Shown: positions 1 to 5,678 of the stretch, piece by piece
Layout of the letters: each line of letters begins with the position of its first letter
How positions within the stretch are numbered: the stretch's first letter is position 1
From: Actinomycetota bacterium
Lineage (GTDB): Bacteria > Actinomycetota > CADDZG01 > WHSQ01
NCBI GenBank assembly: GCA_013695055.1
Contig: JACDBF010000025.1
Coordinates: 1-5,678, forward strand
Length of the DNA: 5,678 nucleotides
Reading direction: 5' to 3'
The notes under the pieces: model-generated
Databases searched by the model: none
What the model was told of the DNA's origin: nothing
The model's input: the letters and a program-made list of their open reading frames with translations, nothing else
Position numbers and translations under genes: made by a program

Positions 1-947
1 GGCTTTACGAGCCCAAGTGGGACGGGTTCAGGGCTCTCGTCTTTGCCGCCGGGGATTCCATCGAGATGTTCAGCCGCGACCGCAAGCCGCTGGGCCGCTA
101 CTTTCCCGAGCTCCTGCCGGCGCTCACCGCCGCTCTTCCGGCCGGCGCCATCGCCGACGGAGAGATCGTGATCACCGGCGGGCATGGGCTCGAGTTCGAT
201 TCGCTGCTCCAGCGCATACATCCGGCCGCCAGCCGCATCGCCCTTCTGGCCGAGCAAACGCCGGCGAGCTTCGTCATCTTCGATCTGATGGGACTCGGCG
301 AGGATGACCTCCGATCCCAACCACTAGCCACGCGCAGAGAAAAGCTCCACGGGATCTTTGGCAAGCCTCAGCTGCCATCGACCGGTCGCGGCACCAACGT
401 GACTCTCACCCCCCAAACCTCGGATTTCGACGAGGCTTCGGAGTGGTTCATCGGGCTCGAGTCATTGGGACTCGACGGGCTCATCGCCAAACAGGCCGGC
501 GCGCCCTACTCCCCCGGCGAGCGCACGATGGTGAAGATCAAGCACCGGCGCACTGCCGACTGCGTCGTCGGCGGCTACCGGTTGTCGAAGTCCAAGGACG
601 GGGTCGGCTCTCTGCTGTTGGGTCTATACGACGACGAAGGCACCTTGCACCTGGTCGGGCACACCTCATCGTTCAAAGCGGCAGAGAGGCGCGACCTTCT
701 TCAGACGCTAAAGCCGCTCGAAAAGGAGACGGGCTTCGAGGGCGGCCGTGCCCCCGGTGGGCCCAGTCGGTGGGCCGCCCAGAAAGACCAATCCTGGGTG
801 CCGCTCGATCCCGTGCTCGTGTGCGAGGTCTCTTACGACTACATGCAGGGCGTTCGCTTCCGCCATGCCACTCGCCTGCTGCGCTGGCGTGATGACAAAG
901 AGCCGCGCGCGTGCACCCTCGATCAGGTGCTCGTGTCGCGCGGCTGA
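1..947 (+). CDS. ligC: ATP-dependent DNA ligase, LigC type (5' end cut off by window edge)
   Basis: This enzyme seals nicks in DNA using ATP and works in non-homologous end-joining or base-excision gap repair in the cytoplasm. The open frame enters at base 3, so the ATG at 66 is internal. The 314 visible residues begin LYEPKWDGFR, which is motif I with the AMP-accepting lysine at visible residue 5. The other nucleotidyltransferase motifs follow: FSRDRK (about 23-28), DGEIVI (52-57), FVIFDLM (90-96), LDGLIAK (157-163) and MVKIKH (176-181). The OB-fold then starts around CVVGGYR (187-193), and the protein ends with GVRFRHATRLLRWR. The order, the absence of nuclease or polymerase domains, and the C-terminal wording match mycobacterial LigC (about 360 residues) as I recall it, so roughly 30-40 residues are missing. 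The TGA stop at 945-947 lies inside the convergent polymerase gene. LigB- or LigD-ligase-domain assignments fit less well. Confidence 0.93.
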   Translation, partial: LYEPKWDGFRALVFAAGDSIEMFSRDRKPLGRYFPELLPALTAALPAGAIADGEIVITGGHGLEFDSLLQRIHPAASRIALLAEQTPASFVIFDLMGLGEDDLRSQPLATRREKLHGIFGKPQLPSTGRGTNVTLTPQTSDFDEASEWFIGLESLGLDGLIAKQAGAPYSPGERTMVKIKHRRTADCVVGGYRLSKSKDGVGSLLLGLYDDEGTLHLVGHTSSFKAAERRDLLQTLKPLEKETGFEGGRAPGGPSRWAAQKDQSWVPLDPVLVCEVSYDYMQGVRFRHATRLLRWRDDKEPRACTLDQVLVSRG

Positions 948-1954
948 GCTTTCTTTCGCCGCGAGGGTTGCACGCGCGGTGGCTCGCTCTTCGCTTTGGG
1001 AAAATGAGGGGGCCAGGGCGCGTCGCCCAGTCCCTCGCGTTCGTCTCGTGCAGCCAACTCCAACAGCGAGTCCAACCGTCCCGGGGAATCGTCGATGGCG
1101 GCGCCGGCATCGCCGAGCTTCTCGACGCGCGGGCCCACGGTCGAGATGTTGAGCTCTTCCGGCTCGACGTCCTCTACCTCGCTCCACAGAAGCGGGCAGG
1201 AGACCCGTGCGTCGCTCACGGGCCGGATCGAATAGGCGCTCGCGATCGTTCGGTCGCGCGCGTTCTGGTTGTAGTCGACGAAGACGCCGTGGCGCTGCTC
1301 TTTCCACCATGCGGTTGTTGCGATGTCGGGCACACGCCTCTCGACCTCGCGCGCAAGGGCCAGGGCCGCACGCCGCACCTCGGTGAAATCCCATTCGGGC
1401 TCAATCCGCACGTAGATATGTATGCCGCGCTTGCCGGAAGTCTTGGGGAACCCGGCGAGCCCATAGTCGTCGAGAACCGACTGGGCGCACATTGCCACCT
1501 TGCGGGCGTCCGAGAAAGGGATGCCCGGGGTGGGATCGAGATCGATGCGCAGCTCGTCGGGACGATCCACGTCCGAGCGCCGCACAGGCCATGGGTTTAT
1601 ATCCAGACAGCCGAGGTTCAACAGCCACACGATGTGCGCCGCGTCGGCCACCACCGGCATCTCAGCCGATCGCCCGCTCGGGAAGCGGATGGTGGTAGTC
1701 GCGAGCCATTCGGGCCGGTGGCTCGGCGTCCTCTTCTGATAGAACGCGTCGTCGGGAGCCTCGACACCGTTAGGCCAGCGATACATCGTCGTGGGCCTCT
1801 CCCTGGCCCCCATGAGCGCGCCGGGCATGACCGAAAGGTAGTAGTTCACGATGTCGAGCTTCGTGATGCCCGAACGCGCGAAGAAGACCTTGGAGGGATT
1901 GGTTACCCGCACTTCCCTTCCGGCGACTTCGACTTCGACGGCTTCCGTGGCCAC
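923..1954 (-). CDS. Stand-alone LigD-type polymerase domain (AEP primase-polymerase, PolDom)
   Basis: This archaeo-eukaryotic primase-like polymerase fills gaps and adds nucleotides at broken DNA ends, partnering a ligase in bacterial NHEJ or gap repair. It has 343 residues, the usual length for a separate PolDom. The metal-binding aspartates sit in DELRIDLDP (D138, D140), the nucleotide-binding histidine in SGKRGIH (H179), and the third carboxylate in VFVDYNQN (D227), so the active site is intact. NPSK (K22) and TK (K32) keep the ten-residue spacing of the two lysines that grip the 5'-phosphate in M. tuberculosis LigD PolDom. RWPNG (59-63) and the PPHFPK...EPPRVQPSR tail (315-331) are also family-typical. 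The start is GTG at 1954. An in-frame TGA at 1958-1960 rules out anything longer, and no strong ribosome binding site is visible. It follows the CoA-transferase gene by 28 bases and overlaps the ligC tail by 25. The name ligD would mislead, since no ligase or nuclease domain is present. Confidence 0.94.
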   Translation of the reverse strand: MATEAVEVEVAGREVRVTNPSKVFFARSGITKLDIVNYYLSVMPGALMGARERPTTMYRWPNGVEAPDDAFYQKRTPSHRPEWLATTTIRFPSGRSAEMPVVADAAHIVWLLNLGCLDINPWPVRRSDVDRPDELRIDLDPTPGIPFSDARKVAMCAQSVLDDYGLAGFPKTSGKRGIHIYVRIEPEWDFTEVRRAALALAREVERRVPDIATTAWWKEQRHGVFVDYNQNARDRTIASAYSIRPVSDARVSCPLLWSEVEDVEPEELNISTVGPRVEKLGDAGAAIDDSPGRLDSLLELAARDEREGLGDAPWPPHFPKAKSEPPRVQPSRRKKAQPRDTST

Positions 1955-1982
1955 GGGTCAAGTATGTCTCTCACGGGCCCGA

Positions 1983-3167
1983 TCAAGTGGTGCGCGCGTG
2001 AACCTCATCCAGCACCCTGCCGATCACCGGCGAGTCCCGGCCCAACAGCTCCGCCAGTACCTCCTCGGAGTGCTCGCCCAGAGCCGGGGCCGGGCGCACG
2101 GGAGCGCGGTCCCACAGCGGTCCCTGAGCCACGCGGTAGGGGCCTTGGGCCGCATCGACGGTGGCCACGATCCCCCGCCGCTGCACATAAGGAGACGTGA
2201 GCGCGTCCAAGACCCCGAGGACCGGGGCGCTGGGCACGCCCGCGGCTCTGAGTCCCTCGATCGCCTCCTGCACCGTGACTTCGGCGAGCGCGCTCCCGAT
2301 GGCCGCGTCGACTCTAGGGCGGGCCGCGAAGCGACCGGCATTCGTCGCAAGAGCAGGGTCCCCCGCCAGCCCGTCGAGCCCGAGCGTCGCGCACAACGGG
2401 GGCCAGAACTTGTCGGCGAGCACGGCTATCACGATCCAGCCATCGAGCGCCGGCCACGCGCCATAGGGGCACAGCGAATGATGGCCCGCGCCCACGGGAG
2501 GAGGTTCGACGCCGGTACCGAGTGCGCTGGTGGCGACATAGGCCAAGAGCGGCAGAGTCGCATCTATCAACGGAACTTCGACGGCGCGCCCGCGCCCATC
2601 GCGCTCGCGCGCATACAGGGCCGCCGCAGCCCCCAAAGCGGCCCACATCCCTGCGGCGAGATCGCTCAGGGCGACGCCGGCCCGGATGGGCGGCCCACCC
2701 GGCGTGCCCGTGACCGACATGATCCCGCTTTCGGCTTGAGCGGTGACGTCAAAGACTCCCTCGTCGGCACGTTCGTCGTCGTGTGCGTACCCGGCGACGG
2801 CGACGGCGATCAGTCGCTCGTGGCGTTCAAGAAGCGCGTGGGCGTCAAGACCGAGAGAGAGCGCGCTCGCGTGCTTGAAGTTCGTGACGGCGACGTCCGC
2901 GCCGGCCAGCAGGGCCTCGAGCGCCGCCCGGCCCCCGGGCGCGCCGGGGTCCAAGCAGACACCTCGCTTGCCGCTGTTCAGCGACGAGAAATACAAAGAC
3001 CTCGCTCCGAGGTGCGGTCCGATGGTGCGCGCCGGATCCCCGTTCGGGAACTCGACCTTCACAACGTCTGCTCCCATCTCGGCCAGCACTCGCGCCGCAA
3101 ACGGGCCCGCAAGCACACGGGCAAGATCGACGACCTTTACTCCCACGAGCAACCCGCGCGCGCTCAT
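1983..3167 (-). CDS. CaiB/BaiF-family (class III) CoA-transferase
   Basis: Class III CoA-transferases move CoA between carboxylic acids through an aspartyl-CoA intermediate, in the cytoplasm. This 394-residue protein has the normal family length. The N-terminus VVDLARVLAGPFAARVLAEM (12-31) followed by GADVVKVE (32-39) is the hallmark CoA-binding start. FDVTAQAESGIMSVTG (139-154) is well conserved. The likely catalytic aspartate is D169 in ALSDLAAGMWAALG. The C-terminal signature is PALGEHSEEVLAELLG (361-376). Substrate specificity in this family cannot be read from sequence: candidates include carnitine, formyl/oxalyl, mesaconate, benzylsuccinate or 2-methylacyl-CoA racemase-like activity. 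The ATG at 3167 fits family N-termini, but the purine-rich GAGGG directly abuts it, which is too close for an ideal ribosome binding site. TTG or GTG codons at residues 6 and 8 are alternatives. It lies 59 bases after the permease gene and 28 before the polymerase gene. Confidence 0.93.
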   Translation of the reverse strand: MSARGLLVGVKVVDLARVLAGPFAARVLAEMGADVVKVEFPNGDPARTIGPHLGARSLYFSSLNSGKRGVCLDPGAPGGRAALEALLAGADVAVTNFKHASALSLGLDAHALLERHERLIAVAVAGYAHDDERADEGVFDVTAQAESGIMSVTGTPGGPPIRAGVALSDLAAGMWAALGAAAALYARERDGRGRAVEVPLIDATLPLLAYVATSALGTGVEPPPVGAGHHSLCPYGAWPALDGWIVIAVLADKFWPPLCATLGLDGLAGDPALATNAGRFAARPRVDAAIGSALAEVTVQEAIEGLRAAGVPSAPVLGVLDALTSPYVQRRGIVATVDAAQGPYRVAQGPLWDRAPVRPAPALGEHSEEVLAELLGRDSPVIGRVLDEVHARTT

Positions 3168-3168
3168 C

Positions 3169-3226
3169 CCTCATTCTTATTGCCAGGAAGGATTACAGCG
3201 CGTCCTCGTGGGCGAAGAGAATGAGG
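3169..3226 (-). repeat. 9-base inverted repeat bounding the permease/CoA-transferase gap
   Basis: CCTCATTCT at 3169-3177 is perfectly complementary to AGAATGAGG at 3218-3226, with 40 bases between. The arms begin immediately after the permease stop codon and end one base before the CoA-transferase ATG, so they frame almost the whole 59-base gap. A weaker inner pairing is also possible (AGGA with TCCT, flanked by CC/GG with a bulge). In minus-strand mRNA the 3' arm holds the only Shine-Dalgarno-like bases of the CoA-transferase, so folding would hide them. No T-run follows on either strand, so this is not a standard intrinsic terminator. The repeat is directly visible; any function is inference. 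Confidence 0.5.
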
Positions 3227-4600
3227 TCAGCCCGAGAACGCCTCGGCATCCATCTCCCGGCGCTCGCCCGGGCTCGCGGCGTTGATGACCCAGAAGACGA
3301 GCGCGATCACCACGATGATACCGGCCCGCAGATAGATCTCGGCCTCATTTTGCGTCACCAAGAACAAGGAGACGGCGGCGCCCAAGACGGGTGCGAACGT
3401 CGGGGTCGTGAAGTGATCGTGATCCACGGGGTCCCTCCTAAGCATGAGCACCGAGATGTTCACTATCGTGAAAACGATCAAGAGCAACATGACCGTCGTG
3501 TCGGCGAGCACCCCAAGGTCCCCGGTGATGATGAGGGCAGCACACAGAGCGGTGGTGAACACGATCGCGACCCACGGAGTCCTCCGGCCCGGAAGAACGC
3601 GGGCGAACACTGTTGGGACGATCCCCTGCGAAGCCATCCCGTAGACGATGCGCGACGCCATGATCATGTTGATCAAGGCTCCGTTCGCTACGGCGAACAA
3701 TGCGATTCCCGAGAAAAACAAGGGCGGGATGTCAACCGGGCCCGCCTTCACGACCTCCAGCAGAGGAGCGTCCGAGGCTCCGAGCGTCTTCAGATCCACA
3801 ACCATCACCGAGATCAGCGTGACCGCCAGATAGACCACTCCCGCGAGAAGCATCGCCCCGAAGAGAGCCCGGGGAAAGACCCGGCTCGGATCTTCGGTTT
3901 CCTCGGCCACATTCACAGCGTCCTCGAAGCCGATCAGAGCGTAGAACGCGATCGTGACGCCGGCAATGATCGCTCCAATCGGAGTGGCGCCCTGCTTGAA
4001 CTCGAGCGTCCTACCCACGTCGGCGCTCCCTCCTCCCAATGCGAATACGCCGATGACGATAATGAGCAGCAAGCCCGCCACCTCGATGATCGTAAAGACT
4101 GCATTCGTCTTCACCGACTCCGAGATGCCGCGCATATTGATCAGGAAGAGCGCCCCGAGGAACAGCAGCGAAACCAGAAGCTGGGGGGCCTCTAGGAACT
4201 CAGAGAAGTAGTCGCCGGCAAAGGCCTTGGCCAGCGCCGCTGCGGAGGTTATGCCCGATGACATCACCAAGAAGGCGACGATGAAGGTGACGAACTGGAT
4301 CTTGAATGCTTTGTGCACATAGAGCGCCGCGCCCGCCGCGCGCGGGTATTTGGTCACCAGCTCTGCATAGGACCCGGCCGTGAGCAAGGCGAGCACGAAC
4401 GCTGCCAAGAAAGCGGTCCATACGGCGCCGCCGGTCTCCAGCGAGACCTCGCCCACGAGGACGTAGACGCCGCCTCCGATCATGTCCCCCAGAATGAAGA
4501 GCAGCAGAAGCTTGCCGCTGATGACGCGCTTCAGCGCCCCCCCGTCGCCTCCGTCGGAGTGCGTCGCGCCCGACTCCCGATTTGCCGCGCCGTCAGCCAT
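3227..4600 (-). CDS. APC-superfamily amino acid permease
   Basis: This is an inner-membrane secondary transporter of 457 residues, typical of amino acid/polyamine/cation permeases that import amino acids with a cation or by exchange. About 12 hydrophobic helices can be counted, near residues 31-50, 57-78, 103-125, 139-156, 165-188, 206-228, 246-268, 292-316, 341-359, 364-385, 400-416 and 425-441. Helix 1 carries the unwound glycine-rich substrate site GDMIGGGVYVLVG (38-50). Helix 6 and its following loop read FYALIGFEDAVNVAEETEDP (219-238), then SRVFPRAL, a strong APC signature. Helix 8 ends ASRIVYGMASQGIVP (315-329). The start at 4600 is chosen because a G-rich ribosome binding site lies just upstream. 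An upstream ATG at 4702 would add 34 non-membrane residues without a comparable site. The substrate cannot be told. It may head a transcription unit with the CoA-transferase and polymerase genes. Confidence 0.93.
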   Translation of the reverse strand: MADGAANRESGATHSDGGDGGALKRVISGKLLLLFILGDMIGGGVYVLVGEVSLETGGAVWTAFLAAFVLALLTAGSYAELVTKYPRAAGAALYVHKAFKIQFVTFIVAFLVMSSGITSAAALAKAFAGDYFSEFLEAPQLLVSLLFLGALFLINMRGISESVKTNAVFTIIEVAGLLLIIVIGVFALGGGSADVGRTLEFKQGATPIGAIIAGVTIAFYALIGFEDAVNVAEETEDPSRVFPRALFGAMLLAGVVYLAVTLISVMVVDLKTLGASDAPLLEVVKAGPVDIPPLFFSGIALFAVANGALINMIMASRIVYGMASQGIVPTVFARVLPGRRTPWVAIVFTTALCAALIITGDLGVLADTTVMLLLIVFTIVNISVLMLRRDPVDHDHFTTPTFAPVLGAAVSLFLVTQNEAEIYLRAGIIVVIALVFWVINAASPGERREMDAEAFSG

Positions 4601-4604
4601 CGAT

Positions 4605-4612
4605 CCCCCCTG
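4605..4612 (-). promoter_or_regulatory. Ribosome binding site deciding the permease start
   Basis: On the minus strand the bases before the ATG at 4600 read GCAGGGGGGATCG, giving an AGGGGG-type Shine-Dalgarno match about 4-6 bases from the start codon. It supports the 457-residue protein over the longer reading from 4702. Confidence 0.6.
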
Positions 4613-4634
4613 CTTCCGACCCCGTGTGAGCTGG

Positions 4635-4640
4635 AGGATA
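4635..4640 (-). promoter_or_regulatory. Possible -10 hexamer for the permease gene (weak)
   Basis: TATCCT on the minus strand fits the TAnnnT pattern and sits about 35 bases before the permease ATG. No convincing -35 element is found at the usual spacing, where the bases read CTGCGC. Treat it as a candidate only; actinobacterial promoters are poorly recognised by eye. Confidence 0.2.
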
Positions 4641-4642
4641 GC

Positions 4643-4661
4643 AAAAGCGCCTGGGCGGCGC
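4643..4661 (-). terminator. Terminator-like GC hairpin followed by TTTT, upstream of the permease
   Basis: Read on the minus strand, GCGCC, a five-base loop GCCCA and GGCGC are followed directly by TTTT. The stem is only 5 pairs and the T-run only four, so this is a minimal intrinsic terminator at best. It lies before the permease start, so it could end antisense transcription coming from the kinase remnant, act as an attenuator in a leader, or be a dyad operator beside the possible -10. It could also be chance in GC-rich DNA. Confidence 0.25.
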
Positions 4662-4738
4662 AGGTAGTCCCCGAGGATGAGAAGGCAATCGTCATCGGGC
4701 ACGACGCCCCGTTAGTGACGACCCCCTAACCTGGATCG

Positions 4739-5021
4739 GTGGAGGTGATCAGAACCGGGGTCGACCGGGTGCGAGGGCTGAACCCATTGATCGCAGATGG
4801 GCTCCTGGCGGTCGCCATCGCAGCCCTGTCGCTGTCCAGCGTCACCGGCAGCGATGCAGTCTTGTCGCGCAATGGTCATCCAAGCCGCCGGCGCCGAAAG
4901 AGTGCTGGGCTCGGCTCCCGAGCGCGCTCGAGGGGCCTGTCGTCCATCGAGGGAACCGGCCGCCAGGTACTCACGGAGATGAGGCGGATCGCGTACGTAT
5001 AGCTTGAGGCCGGAATCGAAG
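4739..5021 (+). pseudogene. Remnant of a NarL-partner (HisKA_3-type) sensor histidine kinase
   Basis: No single frame makes a sensible protein, but pieces of one kinase appear in order. From GTG 4739 (in-frame TAA at 4727) comes GLNPLIADGLLAVAIAALSL, like the first membrane helix of actinobacterial kinases. At 4872-4937, in a second frame, is MVIQAAGAERVL followed by GSAPERARGA. Restoring one base at about 4937 joins this to LSSIEGTGRQVLTEMRRIAYV in the first frame, which ends at a TAG (5000-5002). Skipping the four bases TAGC leads to LRPES at 5004-5018. The joined pieces match the usual wording of the dimerisation region just after the H-box (MVVQAGAARRVL, then PERAREAL, then a segment like SIEATGREALAEMRRLLGVLRP), as I remember it. 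The phospho-accepting histidine, most membrane helices and the whole ATP-binding domain are gone. The gene is therefore dead by deletion and frameshifts. What remains forms the upstream region of the ABC gene. Sequencing error could explain an indel but not the large losses. Confidence 0.65.
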
Positions 5022-5027
5022 TCATCT

Positions 5028-5036
5028 AAGGAAAGG
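5028..5036 (+). promoter_or_regulatory. Ribosome binding site of the ABC ATPase
   Basis: AAGGAAAGG ends eight bases before the ATG at 5045 and is a good Shine-Dalgarno match. An in-frame TAA at 5027-5029, touching this site, excludes any longer N-terminus, so the start is well fixed. Confidence 0.7.
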
Positions 5037-5044
5037 CTCTCCAT

Positions 5045-5678
5045 ATGCTTCCGCAAACCGAGCAACGCCCGGCGGGCGCCGGCTCGTACGCCGCCTCGCG
5101 CGCTCTCGACGCAGTCAAGGTCTACGGATCGGGCCACACGGAAGTGCGGGCGCTGGATGGCGTCTCCATCGAATTTCCCCACGGCCGCTTCAACGCGATC
5201 ATGGGTCCATCGGGCTCGGGGAAGTCGACTCTGTTGCAGTGTCTCGCGGGCCTCGACGACCTCACCTCCGGCGAGGTCTACATCGGCGATGTTGAGGTGA
5301 CCGCCCTCGACGAGAAGCGCAAGACCGCGCTGCGGCGCGACAAGGTGGGTTTCATCTTTCAAGCGTTCAATCTCGTCCCCACCCTCACAGCCGAAGAGAA
5401 CATTCGTCTCCCGATAGATCTTGCCAAGAGGGACCCAGACCAAGAGTGGATGGACAAGCTCATCGACATCGTCGGGCTGAGGGACAGGCTGCACCACTTG
5501 CCCACCGAGCTCTCGGGAGGAGAGCAGCAGCGAGTCGCGGCTGCGCGCGCTCTGGCCAGCCGGCCGGAGATCGTATTCGCCGACGAGCCCACCGGAAACC
5601 TCGACTCTCGCCGGGGCTCGGAGATCCTGTCGTTCATGCGCCGAGTGGCAAAAGAGTTCGGGCAGACCATTGTCATGG
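5045..5678 (+). CDS. ABC transporter ATP-binding protein, MacB/LolD-like (3' end beyond window)
   Basis: This is the ATPase subunit of an ABC transporter at the inner face of the membrane. It hydrolyses ATP to drive a partner permease, in this family usually an FtsX-like (MacB-type) protein that exports or extracts lipids, peptides or drugs. All 211 visible codons are open. Seen in order: VKVYGSGHTEVRALDGVS (24-41) with the aromatic A-loop tyrosine Y27, Walker A GPSGSGKST (54-62), the Q-loop glutamine in FIFQAFNL (Q106), the signature LSGGEQQRV (156-164), Walker B IVFADEPT with catalytic glutamate E181, and the D-loop NLDS (185-188). It stops at QTIVM, just before the expected switch histidine. 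Walker A starts at 54 rather than near 40, so it has a short N-terminal extension of roughly 15 residues, common in actinobacterial members. The histidine kinase remnant directly upstream hints at former two-component control. The cargo cannot be told. Confidence 0.95.
   Translation, partial: MLPQTEQRPAGAGSYAASRALDAVKVYGSGHTEVRALDGVSIEFPHGRFNAIMGPSGSGKSTLLQCLAGLDDLTSGEVYIGDVEVTALDEKRKTALRRDKVGFIFQAFNLVPTLTAEENIRLPIDLAKRDPDQEWMDKLIDIVGLRDRLHHLPTELSGGEQQRVAAARALASRPEIVFADEPTGNLDSRRGSEILSFMRRVAKEFGQTIVM

Noticed and set aside
66..68. ATG at 66 as the ligase start
   Set aside because: The same frame is open to the window edge, and the bases before 66 encode the essential motif I (EPKWDG), so the ATG is internal.
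471..491. Asp instead of the usual Glu in ligase motif IV (LDGLIAK)
   Set aside because: As I recall, mycobacterial LigC proteins also read DG(V/L)(V/I)AK here, so this is a family trait rather than a defect.
959..984. Imperfect GC dyad just after the ligase stop
   Set aside because: The arms are imperfect, no T-run follows, and the bases are coding for the C-terminus of the polymerase on the other strand.
1974..1981. Palindrome CGGGCCCG between the CoA-transferase and polymerase genes
   Set aside because: An 8-base GC palindrome is expected by chance in this composition. It has no loop or T-run and no sign of being an operator.
911..2200. Long plus-strand open frame opposite the polymerase gene
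   Set aside because: It lies antisense to a PolDom gene with complete catalytic motifs. The translation is rich in Arg, Gly and Pro with no recognisable domain, as expected of antisense frames in GC-rich DNA.
1851..3224. 457-codon plus-strand open frame opposite the CoA-transferase gene
   Set aside because: It mirrors a well-conserved CaiB/BaiF protein and crosses two gene boundaries. Its composition is typical antisense Arg/Gly/His-rich sequence without motifs.
3221..4195. 324-codon plus-strand open frame opposite the permease gene
   Set aside because: Its extremely charged Asp/Arg/His/Gln-rich composition is what the reverse of hydrophobic membrane helices gives. The minus strand encodes a clear APC permease.
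4598..4702. Longer permease start at 4702
   Set aside because: The extra 34 residues precede an already complete family-like N-terminus and are not membrane-like, while the ATG at 4600 has a good G-rich ribosome binding site.
4712..5497. 261-codon minus-strand open frame opposite the ABC gene and kinase remnant
   Set aside because: It is antisense to Walker A, the Q-loop and much of a clearly conserved ABC ATPase. No domain is recognisable in its own translation.

Overview
The window is GC-rich bacterial DNA, densely coding. Every recognisable protein resembles actinobacterial families most closely: a LigC-type ATP-dependent DNA ligase, a stand-alone LigD-type polymerase domain, a MacB/LolD-like ABC ATPase of the kind common in actinobacteria, and remains of a NarL-partner type histidine kinase. 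My best guess is a member of the Actinomycetota, possibly an uncultured lineage. This is inferred from protein similarity recalled from memory, not from a search.

Layout from left to right. (1) Bases 1-947, plus strand: a DNA ligase of the LigC type, missing only its first few dozen residues at the window edge. (2) Bases 923-1954, minus strand: a primase-polymerase (PolDom) protein with complete catalytic residues. It meets the ligase tail to tail, and the two genes share 25 bases. (3) Bases 1983-3167, minus strand: a CaiB/BaiF-family CoA-transferase. (4) Bases 3227-4600, minus strand: a 12-helix APC-superfamily amino acid permease. (5) Bases 4601-5044: a divergent intergenic region. Most of it is the broken remnant of a sensor histidine kinase (about 4739-5021), readable only across several frames. 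(6) Bases 5045-5678, plus strand: the first 211 codons of an ABC-transporter ATPase that runs off the right edge.

How the genes fit together. The ligase and PolDom protein together supply the sealing and end-filling activities of bacterial end-joining or base-excision gap repair, here as two separate polypeptides rather than one LigD. The permease, CoA-transferase and PolDom genes point the same way with gaps of 59 and 28 bases, so they may be co-transcribed, although their functions have no obvious link. The 59-base gap is bounded exactly by a 9-base inverted repeat whose downstream arm covers the apparent ribosome binding site of the CoA-transferase. The ABC ATPase probably pairs with an FtsX-like permease beyond the edge. 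The histidine kinase remnant directly upstream suggests this transporter once had a two-component system beside it.

I see no RNA genes, CRISPR arrays, insertion sequences or phage genes. The most interesting points are the kinase remnant, the split and overlapping repair pair, and the inverted repeat. None of them amounts to clear evidence of a new system.
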